Assembly: GCA_009760855.2 (NCBI GenBank)
Contig: WPIO01000048.1
Span: 551,001 to 615,000 of the forward strand
DNA length: 64,000 bases
Direction: 5' to 3'
Source: Cristatella mucedo
Taxonomy: Eukaryota; Bryozoa; Phylactolaemata; Cristatellidae
This document shows positions 31,308 to 44,001 of this stretch, one piece after another. The number at the start of each line of letters is the position of its first letter. The stretch's first letter is position 1. Both the position numbers and the translations under genes were made by a program. The notes below the pieces were generated by a model. The model did no database searches and was not told the origin of the DNA. It saw nothing but the letters and a program-made list of their open reading frames with translations.

Positions 31308-32419
31308 GGTATGACTGTTCGTGTCTATTATCGTTTCGCTATCGTCGTTCAAATGCTTTCCTTGTTGTGCGGTTGCTGCTGCCCGAGCCCGTGTTTAAAG
31401 AATACGGCCGACACGCCATAGCTGTGGTGTGCGCGTGGTGCAGGATGCGAAGTTTGAAGCCAAAGGCTCAGGTGGGGGGGAGCAGCAACTAAGGCCCACC
31501 CCGACAGGTTTCCCTGAAGGGGCGGGGCTCGAAGCTCAAAGCCCACGCCAAAATGCCCCTCCCGCGCCAGTCCCCTGGGGACGGGAAGCTTCAGAATCCT
31601 AGAATTGGAAGGCGCATTCTTTATGGAGAGGTGGGTCCAATCAGGCTTCCGGACGGTCCAAATCCAGCCTGGTTAAATCCGGATCAAGGCTAGGTCGAAT
31701 GATCCGAGAGCGGATAATCGGAGACCGAGCTCGGTCAAAGAAGGCATGCCAATTTCCAGGCTCCAGGGCTTGAAATTGGTCAGCCCGGTAAGGAAAGACG
31801 AAAAAACGAGGATCACCAGAACGAAGACAACCACTGCGTACTTGAGTGAGGGTTTCGTGGCGCCCGGAAAAAGAACACAAAGCAGAAGTGGCCACTCTAG
31901 CTCACATCCACACTCACTCTTAACTACTCAATTGAGCACTCCAGTTGCACGAAGAAATTTATTTCTGCCAGTATTCCTGAAAATCTTCACTCTGATGCCC
32001 AATTTTTTTACTACTTGTACCAATCGTTGGCCTCGCGACACAATAAGTTAAAGAAATGGCGCCAACCAACCAACCAACCAACCGACCAAATCCGAGCTCT
32101 GACTTCCAGAGCCGACGACTCACAAATTGGCCATGATCTGTGCACTATTTTGATAAATATTCCTAGCCACTGTATGTCTTTTCACGTGTTATTTCCCTGT
32201 TTTCCTTCAATAGAATAGTCAGCTCGACGAAAATCACGGATTTAATGTTTACTGACCCCGTAAACAAATTAGACATTTCTTTCGCGCCCCAAGAATCTAC
32301 AGTTCTTTCTATGTACTTTACAGATGCTCGAATAGAAAAATATTAACTGGTTAGGAATAAATTGATTAACGTCAGAACGGAGAAAAGGACACAAAGAAAA
32401 CTTAAAAGGAACTAGCAAA
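31308..32419. other. Unannotated stretch 31.3-32.4 kb
   Basis: Unique DNA with a small (CCAA)n run at about 32062-32086. No gene is recognised. Confidence 0.4.
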
Positions 32420-33920
32420 TGTTGTTAGAAGCTAGGGTTGTCAGCCTTTTTTTATAAAGAAAATGTAGTCAAGTCAGGCGATGTCGTGATGGCAGCTAGA
32501 AGCGAGTTTCAGCCTTTAAGATCATGCGAACTGAAGGACCTTCTCGAAAAGATTTGAAGTTGGTTAGAGACGGGGCTTAACAATTTGAATCAGAAGAGCG
32601 GCGGTACGATGCGAAGTCTGATTACAAAGTATTTTGGGTACGTAGTGGGATCAAAAGAATTAAGTGATCCAAAAGTCAGTGAAAGAACCTTGAAGTCAAT
32701 GCTCTGTTTGTCAGGGAGCCATTGCAGGTGGCTGAACAGTAGTGTAATGTGGTAATTGAGAAGTTCACTACAGATATGCCTTGCTCCTGGATTTTGCATG
32801 AAATGTAAGCCTCTCATTGCACTGGCAGGAATACATGCGAGTAGTGAGTTACAGAAGCCGAGACGAGATGTCACGAATGCTTAGATAATCTTGACTGGGG
32901 TATCCTAGTCCAATCAGGCTCGAATTAATTTTTTGTATTGATATGCTGCTGAAAATAGGCCGAATTGACAGTGGAACTGTTGTAGTCATATATGTCAGTA
33001 CAGTCAACTTGAAGCACGACGCATAGGTTTCTTGCAGATGCTACAGGAAATATGTTGGCCGAGCTCATTTTGAGGGTCAATCTATCTATTATCTGAGTCG
33101 CTAGGTTTACCCATAATTAGTCAGTTGGTTTTATTGTCGTTCAAGTTGAGAAATTTTGCTGCAAATTTCAGCAATACATGCTTCAAGGGAACTAAAAAAG
33201 TTGCTAGCGATGTAAGGTAGCGATGGATGAAAGCACAGATACATACAGCTGTTTTTCATCTGCTTAAAATAGTAGCCTAGATTGTGCTTGGAGATTGCTC
33301 CGGCAAGATATAAGGAGTATAGATTATGAAAAAAAGTGGACCGAACGAAGACCGCATGCGGTAGCCTCACTGGTCTGGCCAAGGAGTTTAGGTGCCCTAC
33401 TATAACCAAGGTCAAAGTAAAAGTATTTGATGTCCGAGGTTCTGGGCTCAAGCCCCGAGATACATGTGAAGCGCCTGAATAGACATCAAGTTCTTTTGGG
33501 GCGCTATACAAATTATTATGCATTTTTTAATTATACTATATAATTAAAGGCTTCTTGAATGATTTTTGCCAATTGATATTAATGCTCTTCAATCTCCCCA
33601 CTGCGACGAAACCTAAACCAGTGCAGCACAGTGGCAGTGATGCTCAGGCGAGATGATAGGCACTCAAGAGAGGCTTAGTGATCAATGGTATCAAACATTA
33701 CTGATGTGTCCAGCGGAACTAGCAAAAAGACCTCAACTTTGATCAGAATTCCTGAGAAGTTTGTTATATACTCTCAACAGTGCTGACCCGGTTGAGTGAT
33801 AAGCTCTGCAACCTGACCGGAACTTCCTTGCTAGGTTCGAAGCCTTGATACAGGGGTTTACATGGTCTGCCACTAGACGCTGCAGTGTCTGTGATACTGA
33901 AAAATTGGCGCTCGACCTCA
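32420..33920 (-). mobile_element. Old LINE-B copy split by SINE-C
   Basis: Minus-strand RT blocks in order: FRSGCRAYHSTGSALLRVYN, KLLRNSD near 33770, GRLKSININ, then an interruption, then FFHNLYSLYLAGAISKHNLG, a decayed catalytic site (stop-A-D-E in place of YADD, near 33265), FLNLNDNKTN, MTSRLGFCNSLLA and LQWLPDKQSIDFKVLSL. Frames are broken throughout. The interruption at about 33367-33529 is a SINE-C in the opposite orientation. Confidence 0.8.
33367..33529 (+). mobile_element. SINE-C copy 1 (inserted in LINE-B)
   Basis: Decayed tRNA-like head with a B box reading GGGCTCAAGCCCC at about 33450, then the LINE-B-like 3' end (GAAGCGCCTGAATAGACATC, AAGTTCTTTTGGGGCGCTAT). It lies between two LINE-B blocks that are contiguous in other copies. 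Confidence 0.78.
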
Positions 33921-33969
33921 CATCAGCATGCGTATGACTGTCGAGATATTATTCTAGATCTCTGAAAAA

Positions 33970-34540
33970 TACAATTGCTCGGAAGCGGTTATGCCAAAAC
34001 CTATGGTCTCCTTAGCTAAAAGAGCTAGGATAGCTGCCGTTTGATCAACGGATATAGAGCAAATTTCTTACGCTGACCCACAAGGCCCACCCTGGCTTGA
34101 CTCCATACCTAGCTGAACTACTGCAAAAGTTTTAGCCCCTCGTATCCTCAGATTCTGTATGGATAAACAATTAGCTGTTCCATTCCTTCCTTTAAAGACC
34201 GTTGGTGACAAAAAGCTTTTGCTCTGCAGACTGTAAAAATCACTTTTACGTTATACGCAACGACAACTACACTTCTGCTGCCGACTACGGCACATCCTTA
34301 CCAGCCATCCTGAGCTGCTACTTCCATGCTACTCAAAACCTAAAATGCTCTCCTGACTCAGCTTTCCTTTTAATTTTCTCTTTGCTGTGTGAGATAAAGT
34401 CTGTTGGCTACCGAATGCGTACCGAAAGCCGCTTGGGCTGTGAGTGCGTTATACAAAACTCTCCTGCGTAACACCCACATGGTCTTTGTGGCTTTGTGGG
34501 GTTACAGACAGAGATTCATTTACATTAAAATACATTATTC
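33970..34540 (+). mobile_element. LINE-D 3' fragment with tail
   Basis: From SLAKRARIAAV-like sequence through LTHKAHPGLTPYLAELL and the C-terminus (ESRLGCECVIQNSPA stop) to the 3' UTR and a decayed ACATT-type tail. Confidence 0.83.
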
Positions 34541-34545
34541 TCTAG

Positions 34546-34741
34546 CAAGCGTTGCACCGATTTCAAGATAGCCCGTCTTGCTCACCGGTCGCTCCACTCA
34601 CTTGCCCCAGCCTATCAATCTAAAGCTCCTCGTTCTTCCATTGTGCTCTCGGACAAAGCGATCGCCTTGTCATTTCCCCATCTCCAGGAAGAAAGTGAAG
34701 TCATTTGGCGATCTATTAAAGCTCGTATGCATCAAAATTCT
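34546..34741 (+). CDS. Unassigned internal-exon-like stretch
   Basis: An acceptor TTATTCTCTAG ends at 34545 and a consensus donor GTAAGTAT begins at 34742. Between them one frame is open: KRCTDFKIARLAHRSLHSL, APAYQSKAPRSSIVLSDKAI, ALSFPHLQEESEVIWRSIKA. The frame continues past the donor to 34915, where CPVCGSCLPVH occurs. It follows directly after a LINE-D tail. No family is recognised. Confidence 0.3.
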
Positions 34742-34919
34742 GTAAGTATCTTCTTGCCACGGTCAATACCTTCAACGACTTCGAACAAAGTCTCATTTAT
34801 GGATGCACCTGTCTCTCACCTGGCTTTCCCTTCAGAAGAGGAAAATGCTCTCTTTTTTTGTCCCGTGTGCGGCTCGTGCTTACCTGTACACAATTCAGTG
34901 CATATTACTAGGTGAAAGA

Positions 34920-36720
34920 CGTACTACTAGCTCGTGGTCCTGAGTGCCTACTTGTTTGCCTTTTCACGACGGCCAAAGCATGACAGAGTGCATGCCGTTG
35001 ATACTCGGTGCATGCTGATTTTTTTCTTGCAGTGAGTTGCATAGTGCCTGCATTGAGATTTATTTATTTTGAGGCACCGTAGCAGCGAATTATAAACAAT
35101 GATATTTTAATCTTTAAAGGATCTCTCGTTTCGTTTCTTCGTGAGGTCTCAAATAAGCGCAAGAGATGATGTTTTAAGTCTTTCAAGCACACTACGGTAG
35201 TCAATATTTAAGGTTTGTAGGGAAATTTTGACCTAAGATGATTACCAAGCTTCACCTCAGATACAACATAATATAGCAATTATATAAAAGCATAGATACA
35301 ATTTCAAGTTGTGAATGATAATGATTATAATAGGTCGTTCGCATTGCACCATAAGAGACCCAAGTCCCTATCCAGGTACTTTGGAACTCGCTGCAATTGA
35401 AGCAACAGCAAAAGCTTAATAAAATCCGCAGGAATGTTGCTTAGACTAGCACGCAAAAAAGCACGCAAGAAGGCACTCTGACCCAGGGGAGAACACGTTA
35501 CAAATGCACGGCACCGTTCGCAGGAAAGTTCTTAATTCACACAGGAGCAGAGAAAGACAACTTCACTTAGGACAAGTTGGGAAAGTTGAACGGAGCTAAT
35601 GCTTCTAGAGCTGAGACTTCATGCTTCAAAGTCATTGCAGGTGGTGACACAAGCAGCAAGTGAGTTCCAGACTTTCCACATTGTGAACGAGCTGAAAGCT
35701 CACAGATTTCAATTCATTGCGAGGAAACCTGGGACAACTGAGAGCCAAGGAGCTTGTGTTTCGAGAACACATGCCAGGAGGTTCGCGGAGGTCAAGGACA
35801 GATAGGGTCTACAGCAAAATAGCGAAAAGACATGTAGACCGGAGAGAGTGTCTTGAATTCGATTTAATAAATAATATTGCGGTAGTGATGCTCAGATATA
35901 AGTTGTGCGATAAGGCAGCTAAACTATTGACGATAGGCCAGACGAGCTTCTGAATTTTGTACCAGTTGCAGACGATGAGGAAGTGCACGTGAGTATTGGC
36001 ACATGAAGATTACCATGAACGCTAATTGCAGATGTTACTGGAGCTGTGAGCTCACAAACACTATGCTTCAATGTTAGAAGGTATGCCCCTCGTACAATTT
36101 TCTTCCTTTTATGCGACCGAGATTTTTACCATTACTTAAGAGAACTTACAAAGTACCTGCCCTGAATGTCTAAGTACAGACATTTGAAGCAACTGCACAG
36201 CAACGTAATTCCCTTACGCTTAACAGTTACGCTTGAGCCAGAGCAGATATCTTAGCCGGATCTGGGCCCAGTGCGTCATACCGCACCCATAGATAGGCAA
36301 TTAGCAAATGCTGGTGACGCGAAGGTGGCTCTGCGACAGATTGGGAAAATACCAGCGTCGAGCTTTGTTAGAAAGTAGACTACATAAATCAATGCCGGCT
36401 TTTCAGTTTTTGCTTCATAAACAATACAGATGGATTAATGAAGCACAATTGAACACTTTCGGTGGACATAATTACAGATTGGCGTGCAATACAGCGCCGT
36501 GCGCTTGAAGGAAATAGGCTCACGGGCGTTCTTTGGATTGCTGCGCAATGCAGCTGGCTAGCGACTTTTTCGCCTGCCAATAGCAGCTCATTTATTTCTC
36601 GTACGTTTATTGCAACTAGGAAGGGAGAGCTAATTGGCAAAGCCAATTTGCATTAGGGACTGGTGGTAAGTCTTCCAGGCAGTTAGAGCTTCCGGCACAA
36701 TTCAATCCAATCAGAGCCTG
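34920..36720. other. Unannotated stretch with diverged LINE-like sequence
   Basis: About 35590-36050 on the minus strand shows faint LINE-B-type order (a GAGTTCCAGACTTT block, then a TTTTGTACCAGTTGCAGACG block), too decayed for exact ends. The rest is unique AT-rich DNA with no gene seen. Confidence 0.4.
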
Positions 36721-36817
36721 GTTGAGGTCATTTGGAGCCAGCAGCCCGCGTTAGCACGAGCTCTTGGAACCGCCTTTGCTTGCTCGATCGCTAGCCAATC
36801 ACCTCGAATATCTATCT

Positions 36818-36820
<3 letters not shown>

Positions 36821-36908
<88 letters not shown>

Positions 36909-36956
36909 GCGTTACATACAAACAATAAATACATATTATTTATGTATATGCATATC

Positions 36957-36992
<36 letters not shown>
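36821..36992 (+). repeat. (CA)n and (TA)n microsatellites
   Basis: (CA)n at 36821-36893 continues into (TA)n to 36908, and a second (TA)n lies at 36959-36992. Confidence 0.95.
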
Positions 36993-36998
<6 letters not shown>

Positions 36999-37821
36999 TG
37001 TATATATACGATTTGTATGTTACTGTAGCATGACGTGTCTATCAAGTCATTACAACTTTCTTATGCGAACTTGTACCAGAATTTTAGTTTGACATGCTTC
37101 GATTGTATTTTATGTTTAGTTGTGAGGCTACTTCTGCCACGTATAAATGGTTGATGGAAGACAGACACGACACAAGCTTACTAGGTGGCTCTCGCAGACT
37201 TTCGGGCTTCGATATTTCTGCATCAGCACTGAGCTGTGCTTCACGCTAATGTCAATCCTGAAAGAAGTCTCAAGTCAGTTGAGCTCGACTAGTAGCACGC
37301 CTAGTAGCTCCGCACCAAAAAAATGCGCCTCTTACGCTGTAGCTTTGCATGAAATACGCTATCACATGTAAAAGACCGCTGGATACTTAATGGATCTCAG
37401 TAAATTTTTGTAACTTTCCACTCGATGCTCCCGTTCACTGCCCCACTCGATGCTGCTATTCACTCGCTCACCTGTCATAACGTGCCGTGCTATTCTCCAC
37501 GAGCTCGGCAGCGCCAACGTGTCCCCGTTACATGCATGGCTCTCGCTTGTCGTTTCGTGAGTTCAAATCTAGGGAGTGGCAAGACGGATTCGTTTTTCTC
37601 TGTTGCACGAAGCTATGCCTTTAGGTGTGTTTAGCGAAATGTATGCATCCAGATGATGGCTCAGTTACATGTACTGATAGCCTTACTAGCGCTTCTCTTA
37701 AGCAGTTGCTAGCTTATTTCTATTTTCTGTGTAGCATTCTCTGAAGCTCAATCAAAGGTAATGTGCCAAATCTATCAGTTTCTATTCAGAATATCAGAAC
37801 ATCGGGCCGCACACACGTACA

Positions 37822-37824
37822 CAC

Positions 37825-37876
<52 letters not shown>

Positions 37877-37921
37877 GTGAAAAATGTAATATATATATAT
37901 ATATATATATTACATTTTTCA
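37822..37921. repeat. Two abutting AT-cored perfect palindromes
   Basis: Palindrome 1 (37822-37879): arms CACGTACTA and TAGTACGTG around about 40 bp of (TA)n. Palindrome 2 (37878-37921): arms GAAAAATGTAA and TTACATTTTTC around about 20 bp of AT repeat, plus one more outer pair. They overlap by two bases. Confidence 0.93.
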
Positions 37922-40529
37922 TACACTAGGCACCGAGAAGTCACGAACAAACAGATAAAGCTGTACTCATGTAAAATGCAGTTGGCGTCCCAAGATTGTC
38001 ACAGTTTAGCAGTAAGAACAATACGTAAGGTTGGCATGCTCGAACTAGCACGCTGACACAAACACAGACATCGAGAGGAAATATAGGCGATCTAGACAGG
38101 ATTCGTAAGAAACTCCACATTGATCGGAACTTGAACATTAAACCCTCTGAATCATTACCTTGTGCAATTTAGTATGAAGTACTAGCTAATGTAGAGACTA
38201 AAACACATTATTGCACGACATGAGACAATAAAGAATTCAGCCGATCTTAACTTTTGCACCAAGTAGAGGTTTATTAGCATAGCGTAACCAGTTTCTACTA
38301 GAGACGCAGAGGAGACAATAAAAAGCAATGTAAAAATAAAGAGAATCAGAAGCGTTTTATTTTTTTTGTCATGTCATATCTGACTCCAAAATCTTATAAC
38401 TCAGGACAATATTTAATAATCCCAAGTACTGTAATGATCTAAATGATTTCGCACACAAACCTTTCACTGCCCCTCCTTATATTAAGCTCGTCCTGGACCA
38501 GGATAATTAAAAAGAAACAAAAACCATCTTTGGTACGTGCCAAATTTCAGCTGCAATAGCTCGCGAATGTCTTGCATAAGTTACTATTTCGCATTTTCAG
38601 ACGCCTTTTTCACACCTTTAATTTTCGCTGTTTTTCTCTTCATCTTAATTATCGCCGAGAGTCGTTGCAGCACGCAGCTGCGATTCAACGCGTCTTCTGA
38701 ACCTTCAGGCTTCTACGACTTTCAGCTGGCCATCACTTCGATACGCTAGAGACAGGCGAATGTCTTAGCTTCAGCCGGATCTCGTTAGATACATGAACAA
38801 TCTCAAAATTAAAAAAAAATTAAGCACGATCAATTCAAGCAAAGCATAGAGGAGCAAGCCGCCATGCCGTGCATTGCTGCACAAGCGACTGCCAATGCGA
38901 CTAATTGAGTTCATCTGAGGCACAGTTCTGTCTGCCTTACACTCAGATAGAAAGTCAGTAGGCTATGATGAGTGACATTCGGCAGATCTCTGAGCTGCAC
39001 TTACACTCTCTGGCAGACTTTCGAAAAGCAGTGATTAATTAGGCTCTTCACTTCGAGTCTCAATCCATTTGCTTTGACAGCATGCCGACTCAGCAGCTAT
39101 TAGGGCACGGTCGCTGCCGTACGAAGGTGGATGAAATTTCGGAGATCGAGGATCGCGACATGGCATCAAGCGAGTCGAATTCTAAATAAAATAAACTCAA
39201 CAAATCACGTAGACATCATGGAACTTTAAAGAGAATGTCGTACCCAAATCGGTACAAACGCGAATGGTCATTGATACGCAGAAACCACGAGATAGACAAG
39301 CAGTATACACTACCTTCATTACGCATGGGTATATGAAATACAGCACTGCACCCCAATGCAGACCATTTCCAAAATACGGTTCCTCAACCCTGTCACGTAC
39401 CGAGGGATGCCTACTACCAAGTGACTCGCAGCGCGAACAGTATCCACATCCCGATCGAAGATTAGTAAATCAAATTGGCCAACAGAACGAGCAGTAGTTC
39501 GTCACCAAAGTAGTTTGAGCCGATTGGGAGTGTGGAGGTCAAGTTACAACACCCAGCAACGCCCAAACAGCTATAATAACCGACCATCCGGCTCAGGGAG
39601 AGCGACAATTTCGTTCATAGCATATTTAGCTAAGGTTAAGGTACCAGACATGTTTGTTCATTACCAGAAGCCGTTTCAATGCTCTCGTGTGAATACTTAA
39701 ACACTGGCTTCCTAAGCCCATACCACGGGCTTCCCGCCGCCCGATGTCAGCGCACGGAGCATCGGCCCGGAATTACCAGTGGTCTCCTGTTCCATCCTGC
39801 CGCCGAAAGCCGTGCTGTAAGTCACGGCCTCGTAGTATTCTCAGAACTAATTCCATCAGACGGCTGGCTGGTTAGCCGCGGTCTTTACTTTAGCTATTCC
39901 TATCGCTTGCTTCGGATGTCGAAATACCTCTGCATTCTGCTTAAAAACACACATTCCCCTGAACAGCAATAAACGTGGCCTAGCTGATGATGCCCATGGA
40001 AAATGACGTGAACTTCATGTACGTCCGCTGATCTAGCAGCGAGCGAGCGCGGCCTTCAGTCAGTCAAGGACCCAATCACTCTAGGCCACGGGCTGCGAAA
40101 TGCTTGTAGCATCCGGTCTCTTCCTGTGGTCGACTTTGAAGTGACGTGAGATGTTCAGATGGGCTTCTACAGAACGACGCTGGCTGACTTCTTCTCCAGT
40201 CTGCTCTCGTTGATGAGCTTGTCGCATTGCGAAATTTACGCCGAGCTGCGACGGTCAGCTGAACTGAGTGCCTTCCTTCTTTCCTTCCTTTTGCTTTTCT
40301 CGCCTTCATGTGCAATACGTTCTGCACACACTATTTCGCATGCTGGATCTGGATCATCGCAGTGTCGCAGTTCTGGCCGCAGTTCTGATCTTCTTTCTTC
40401 TAGTTTCATTTCGTGGAATAATCACTCATCCACAACGCCATGACGCCAGCCAAATGTTTGTGGTGATCTTTCGCAACTGATTGAACATTTATGTGATATC
40501 GTTGTCTTTTCCTCAAGCATATTAGTGGT
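37922..40529. other. Unannotated stretch 37.9-40.5 kb
   Basis: Unique DNA, partly AT-rich. A short frame at 40340-40480 (plus) encodes one hydrophobic segment after a possible ATG, but lacks splice or family support. No gene is assigned. Confidence 0.4.
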
Positions 40530-40625
40530 AATAATAAAGAAAACAATAATAATGACGTTTATATAGCGCCCTAACGGAATTTCATCTCTTTCTAAGCACT
40601 TTAGTTATACTGCACAGGTGATATC
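40530..40625 (-). mobile_element. LINE-B/SINE-C-type 3' tail
   Basis: Reverse-oriented tail: AATAATAATGACGTTTATAT, AGCGCCCTAACGGAATTTCA, TCTCTTTCTAAGCACTT. Confidence 0.65.
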
Positions 40626-40799
40626 ACTTTCGAATGCCAAGCTTTTGAGCAGCAAAGTATCAAAATAGCTTTCAAGCATTAAATTCAAGATAAACTGCCT
40701 TAATCAACCGAATGGTGAAAGCCACTTTTTAGGTTTAACTCTCAGTGGCAGAGTAAAGCACAGTCTTGAAATTCCGTTTCGACATCTGTAATCCTCAAC

Positions 40800-41290
40800 T
40801 TGCAGGTCTTCTGGCTTGTGCAATAAGGCGGTTACAGTTGGTGCAGAAATCTGCAGCTAGGCTTGTCCGTCATAAGCTTCGCATTGCCACATCCCTTCCC
40901 TGACCTCCCTTCCCCTGACCTTCTTACTGACCTGCATGAATGCCAATCGAGAAGCATCGGCATCGAGGCTCCGTCACTCACTTTTACATCCCTTTATTCC
41001 CTTGACTTGGCCTACCTATGTGCAATACTTCCTAGACAGGCTAGGCATCGTCACACGAGCCTCTCTGACTCAAGTCTCGTAGCTGCGTCTTGAACCAATC
41101 TCAAATCTTTTGAAGACCGTGCCTTTAGTACGTATGCTCCCAAAGCCTGGAGCTCAACCCCAACTGACTGTGCAAATCCACTGCCTCAATGACACTTAAA
41201 CAGAACCTAAACACTCACCTAACGCTCACAGTATTTGCTGGATCCTTGTAAATTGTCGTCTGAGGGCTGACAGAGGGGTGCTGACGAAGT
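40800..41290 (+). mobile_element. Old LINE-B C-terminal fragment
   Basis: Diverged match from ACAIRRLQLVQKSAARLVR-like sequence through TNLKSFEDRAFSTYAPKAW to the ORF end. Confidence 0.65.
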
Positions 41291-41369
41291 GCACGCAATC
41301 GCCAATCACATAGAAACGCTGGCTTTACAGAAAATTTGAAGTGCCCATAATAAGATTTAATTATCCGAG

Positions 41370-41835
41370 GAAGCTATACAAACTGATTCATGTTGTCATT
41401 TTTATTATAAAGGTTCTTAGTCTTACTTTCAGGTCTTCTCATTCTTTTGTTATGGCCTACCTATCTGGCATAATTCCAAATCAGGCTTCGCATCGTACCG
41501 TATCCGCTCTTCTGACTCTCAAGTGGCCTCAGCCATGCCTCCAACCAATCTCAAATCCTGTGGAGAACGCGCCTTCAGTTTGTATGCTCCCAAAGAGTGA
41601 AGCACTCTGCCGGCGGATGTCTGATGTCCCCAGACTTGCCGACATTTAAAAAGAAGCTAATCTGTTCTTCAAAGCATTTATTGGGTCCGTTAGAATTGTC
41701 TTTTGCGTGCTTATGCTTCCGGACATTTAATATTTTATCACTTACCAATTGCCATGCTTCCTTACCAGGACTTCCTGTACAGTTCCTAGAGAACAGTTCG
41801 CTCTCTTAGTGCACTATATTATTATTATATTATTA
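41370..41835 (+). mobile_element. Second old LINE-B C-terminal fragment with tail
   Basis: Starts at KVLSLTFRSSHSFVMAYLS, runs through SNPVENAPSVCMLPK and PDLPTFKKKL and ends in an ATTATTATATTATTATG tail. Confidence 0.7.
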
Positions 41836-42902
41836 TGAATAATATTAAAGAGAAGTGTAAAACCACTTCTAAGTGACCTCAGAAATTATCCAACACTTAT
41901 GAAACCATCTATCATAAGCGCACGGTGACGCGACCTCTGAACGAAATATCATTTGCCACAGACATGACGTATAGAGCTTGTCCTTACGGAAGTGTGATAG
42001 ATACTTCAGAAGATGGTACCGCTAAGCATAGCTAGCGTGTCGCAGACGCTGCACCGGCATGCGCAGACACACCGGCGCATGCACGGAGCATGCCCGAAAT
42101 CAAAAGCGTCCATAGGTTAAGACAGCAAGCCCACGGGATTAGTTAGGAGTGGTCAATTCCATACCCACAGAGAGGTTGGTGCGTGTAGCTCCAGCCGTCG
42201 CGTACAATTCATTTCGAAAGCCCAAGTTGACCAGAATTATCTTTTACTTTGGACGTTCGGCTTTTTGCAAGGTCAAAACTATAGATTGTTAAATAGCTGG
42301 TTCCTTCAAGCCTATCGAACTCAAATCGCCAAACCTCAAATCGCCAATCGCCTCAAGCACCGCCAGGATTGATTTAGGACGCACGCATTTAACTTTACCT
42401 GCGAGCAACATTGTACACGGGCCTCTACTGTGCAGCGAAGTTGCTTTTCCGCAGTGGCAATCAACGGGAGCCGGAAAATCCAGCAACATCATTTGCTGTC
42501 AACATAGGCTGAGCCTGATGCTGACCGGACAGGCTCGTTCGAATGGTTAGTGTGCCCACTCGGTTGCGGCGTCCAACCGGAAGCTCGCTCGGATGGCCAA
42601 CGAGTATGCCCAATCGGTTGCGGCCCATTGGAAGCTGGGCCAGTTGAGACGGCCCCCCGTGGTTCCCGTGTAAAAGATGGAACGTGCTGCTAGCGACACA
42701 ACTTAAAAATTAATTTAAAAATGCTACGAAAATCCATAGTTTTCTTCACGAATGCAAAACATGAAAGAGCCGAAAGATATTAATACGGATACGACACGAG
42801 CACTTTGTAAATACGGTACGTGGTCGGACGTCTGCATGAATTATTTTCGCCAGTCGCAGGAGAACAAATAATTGCGAGGCACAATTAAACAGAAGTGAAG
42901 GC
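41836..42902. other. Unannotated stretch 41.8-42.9 kb
   Basis: Unique DNA with a small two-copy repeat, period 51 bp (GCTCGTTCGAATGG.. and GCTCGCTCGGATGG..), at about 42532-42640. No gene seen. Confidence 0.45.
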
Positions 42903-43058
42903 TAGCTGATTCAACATCCTCATAAATGTGTTGACAGAAGAGCCTTAGCGGCTATCACTCCCGCTTGCAGTGAGAAATAGAGAATTTCCGACAGGGTTAT
43001 TTAAACCCACGACGTGGGTCGTGAATTGAAAGCGCCTTACAGCTAGACCAAGGCCCGG
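42903..43058 (-). mobile_element. SINE-A copy 9
   Basis: Diverged reverse copy from AGCTGATTCAACATCCTC to CGCCTTACAGCTAGACC. Confidence 0.75.
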
Positions 43059-44001
43059 CAATTAAAAATGGCTAACATCGGAAAAGCAGAATTTGATCAA
43101 CTATTATGAGTGCGACTTGTATAGATGGTATTAAATGAGTTCAAACTCAAATTAATAAAATTTGCTGTAGTTATACAATAAACTAGTGTTTTACGAGATG
43201 CTAGAATGTATTCAGTCTTAAAAACACCGGGGAGGGTGAGTTAAAAACACTCTATCACACTCATTAGTTTCTCTTTGCAAACGTGTCGCTAACGATAAAG
43301 AATCATTCAGCTGCACCGATAAGCGTTCATGCGTACATTTAAGTAAGGGTACTAGCCCTCGCTTTCGACAAATGAGTTCTCCTTTATGTGCTTGAGTGTG
43401 CTAAAACTGCCACTTCGTCGTCTCTAATGAGTGTGTATGCTTCCGTTCCAGCCAATGTGAAGAGCCCAGGAAGATAGTCGTCACAATTAGGATGCTAGAA
43501 ACATTCCTTGTTATAACTATTAATAGTGTGTCATCACTTCCTGCGAAGCGACCGGGGTTGGACAGGGGGAGGCGTGCCGCGGTTCTTGGTCTCAGCCCTC
43601 GCTGGACCTCCCCGATCGATGACAAGGAAGTGCTCGTGCGTTCGTGGTATCCTGGTCACCCCCACCAGTCCAACACGTCGTTCGACCTCGTCCTCAGCAC
43701 GGGGCCATATTCTAAAAATGCGGGGATCTCGGCTCGAAAGTCCAGATCGCGGGATTTCCCTGCAGTATTTATTTATTACAGTCCATATTTATACCGGTCT
43801 AGCAAATGCACTACATTCGCAAGAAAGCTCGGCGAGCTGCCAATGGGAAGCAGCGCTCTCGTTGCTCTGCTCCTCTGACAGCTCTACTGTATGCTCCGCT
43901 CCTAGCTGTACTGTGCGCTCCGCTCTACTCCTCGCTCCGCCCTTCGCTCTACTCTGCGGCTCCGCCGCTGCTCGCTCTGCTCTGAGCTCTACTCATCTAT
44001 C
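43059..44001. other. 5' flank of the IL-17-like gene
   Basis: Contains possible old LINE-B tail words near 43385-43470, an AT-rich patch at 43760-43800 and a CTC/GCTCTGCTC-rich pyrimidine tract at 43860-43995 leading to the start codon. Two overlapping plus-strand frames (43492-43878, 43526-44038) have no motifs. Confidence 0.4.
43786..43793 (+). promoter_or_regulatory. Possible TATA element upstream of the IL-17-like gene
   Basis: TATTTATA lies about 210 bp upstream of the start codon, within an AT-rich island before the GC- and CTC-rich 5' leader. Supported by motif and position only. Confidence 0.3.

Noticed and set aside
40268-40480. Possible membrane-anchor first exon (SVAVLAAVLIFFLLVSF)
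   Set aside because: No convincing donor, no partner exon and competing frames on both strands.
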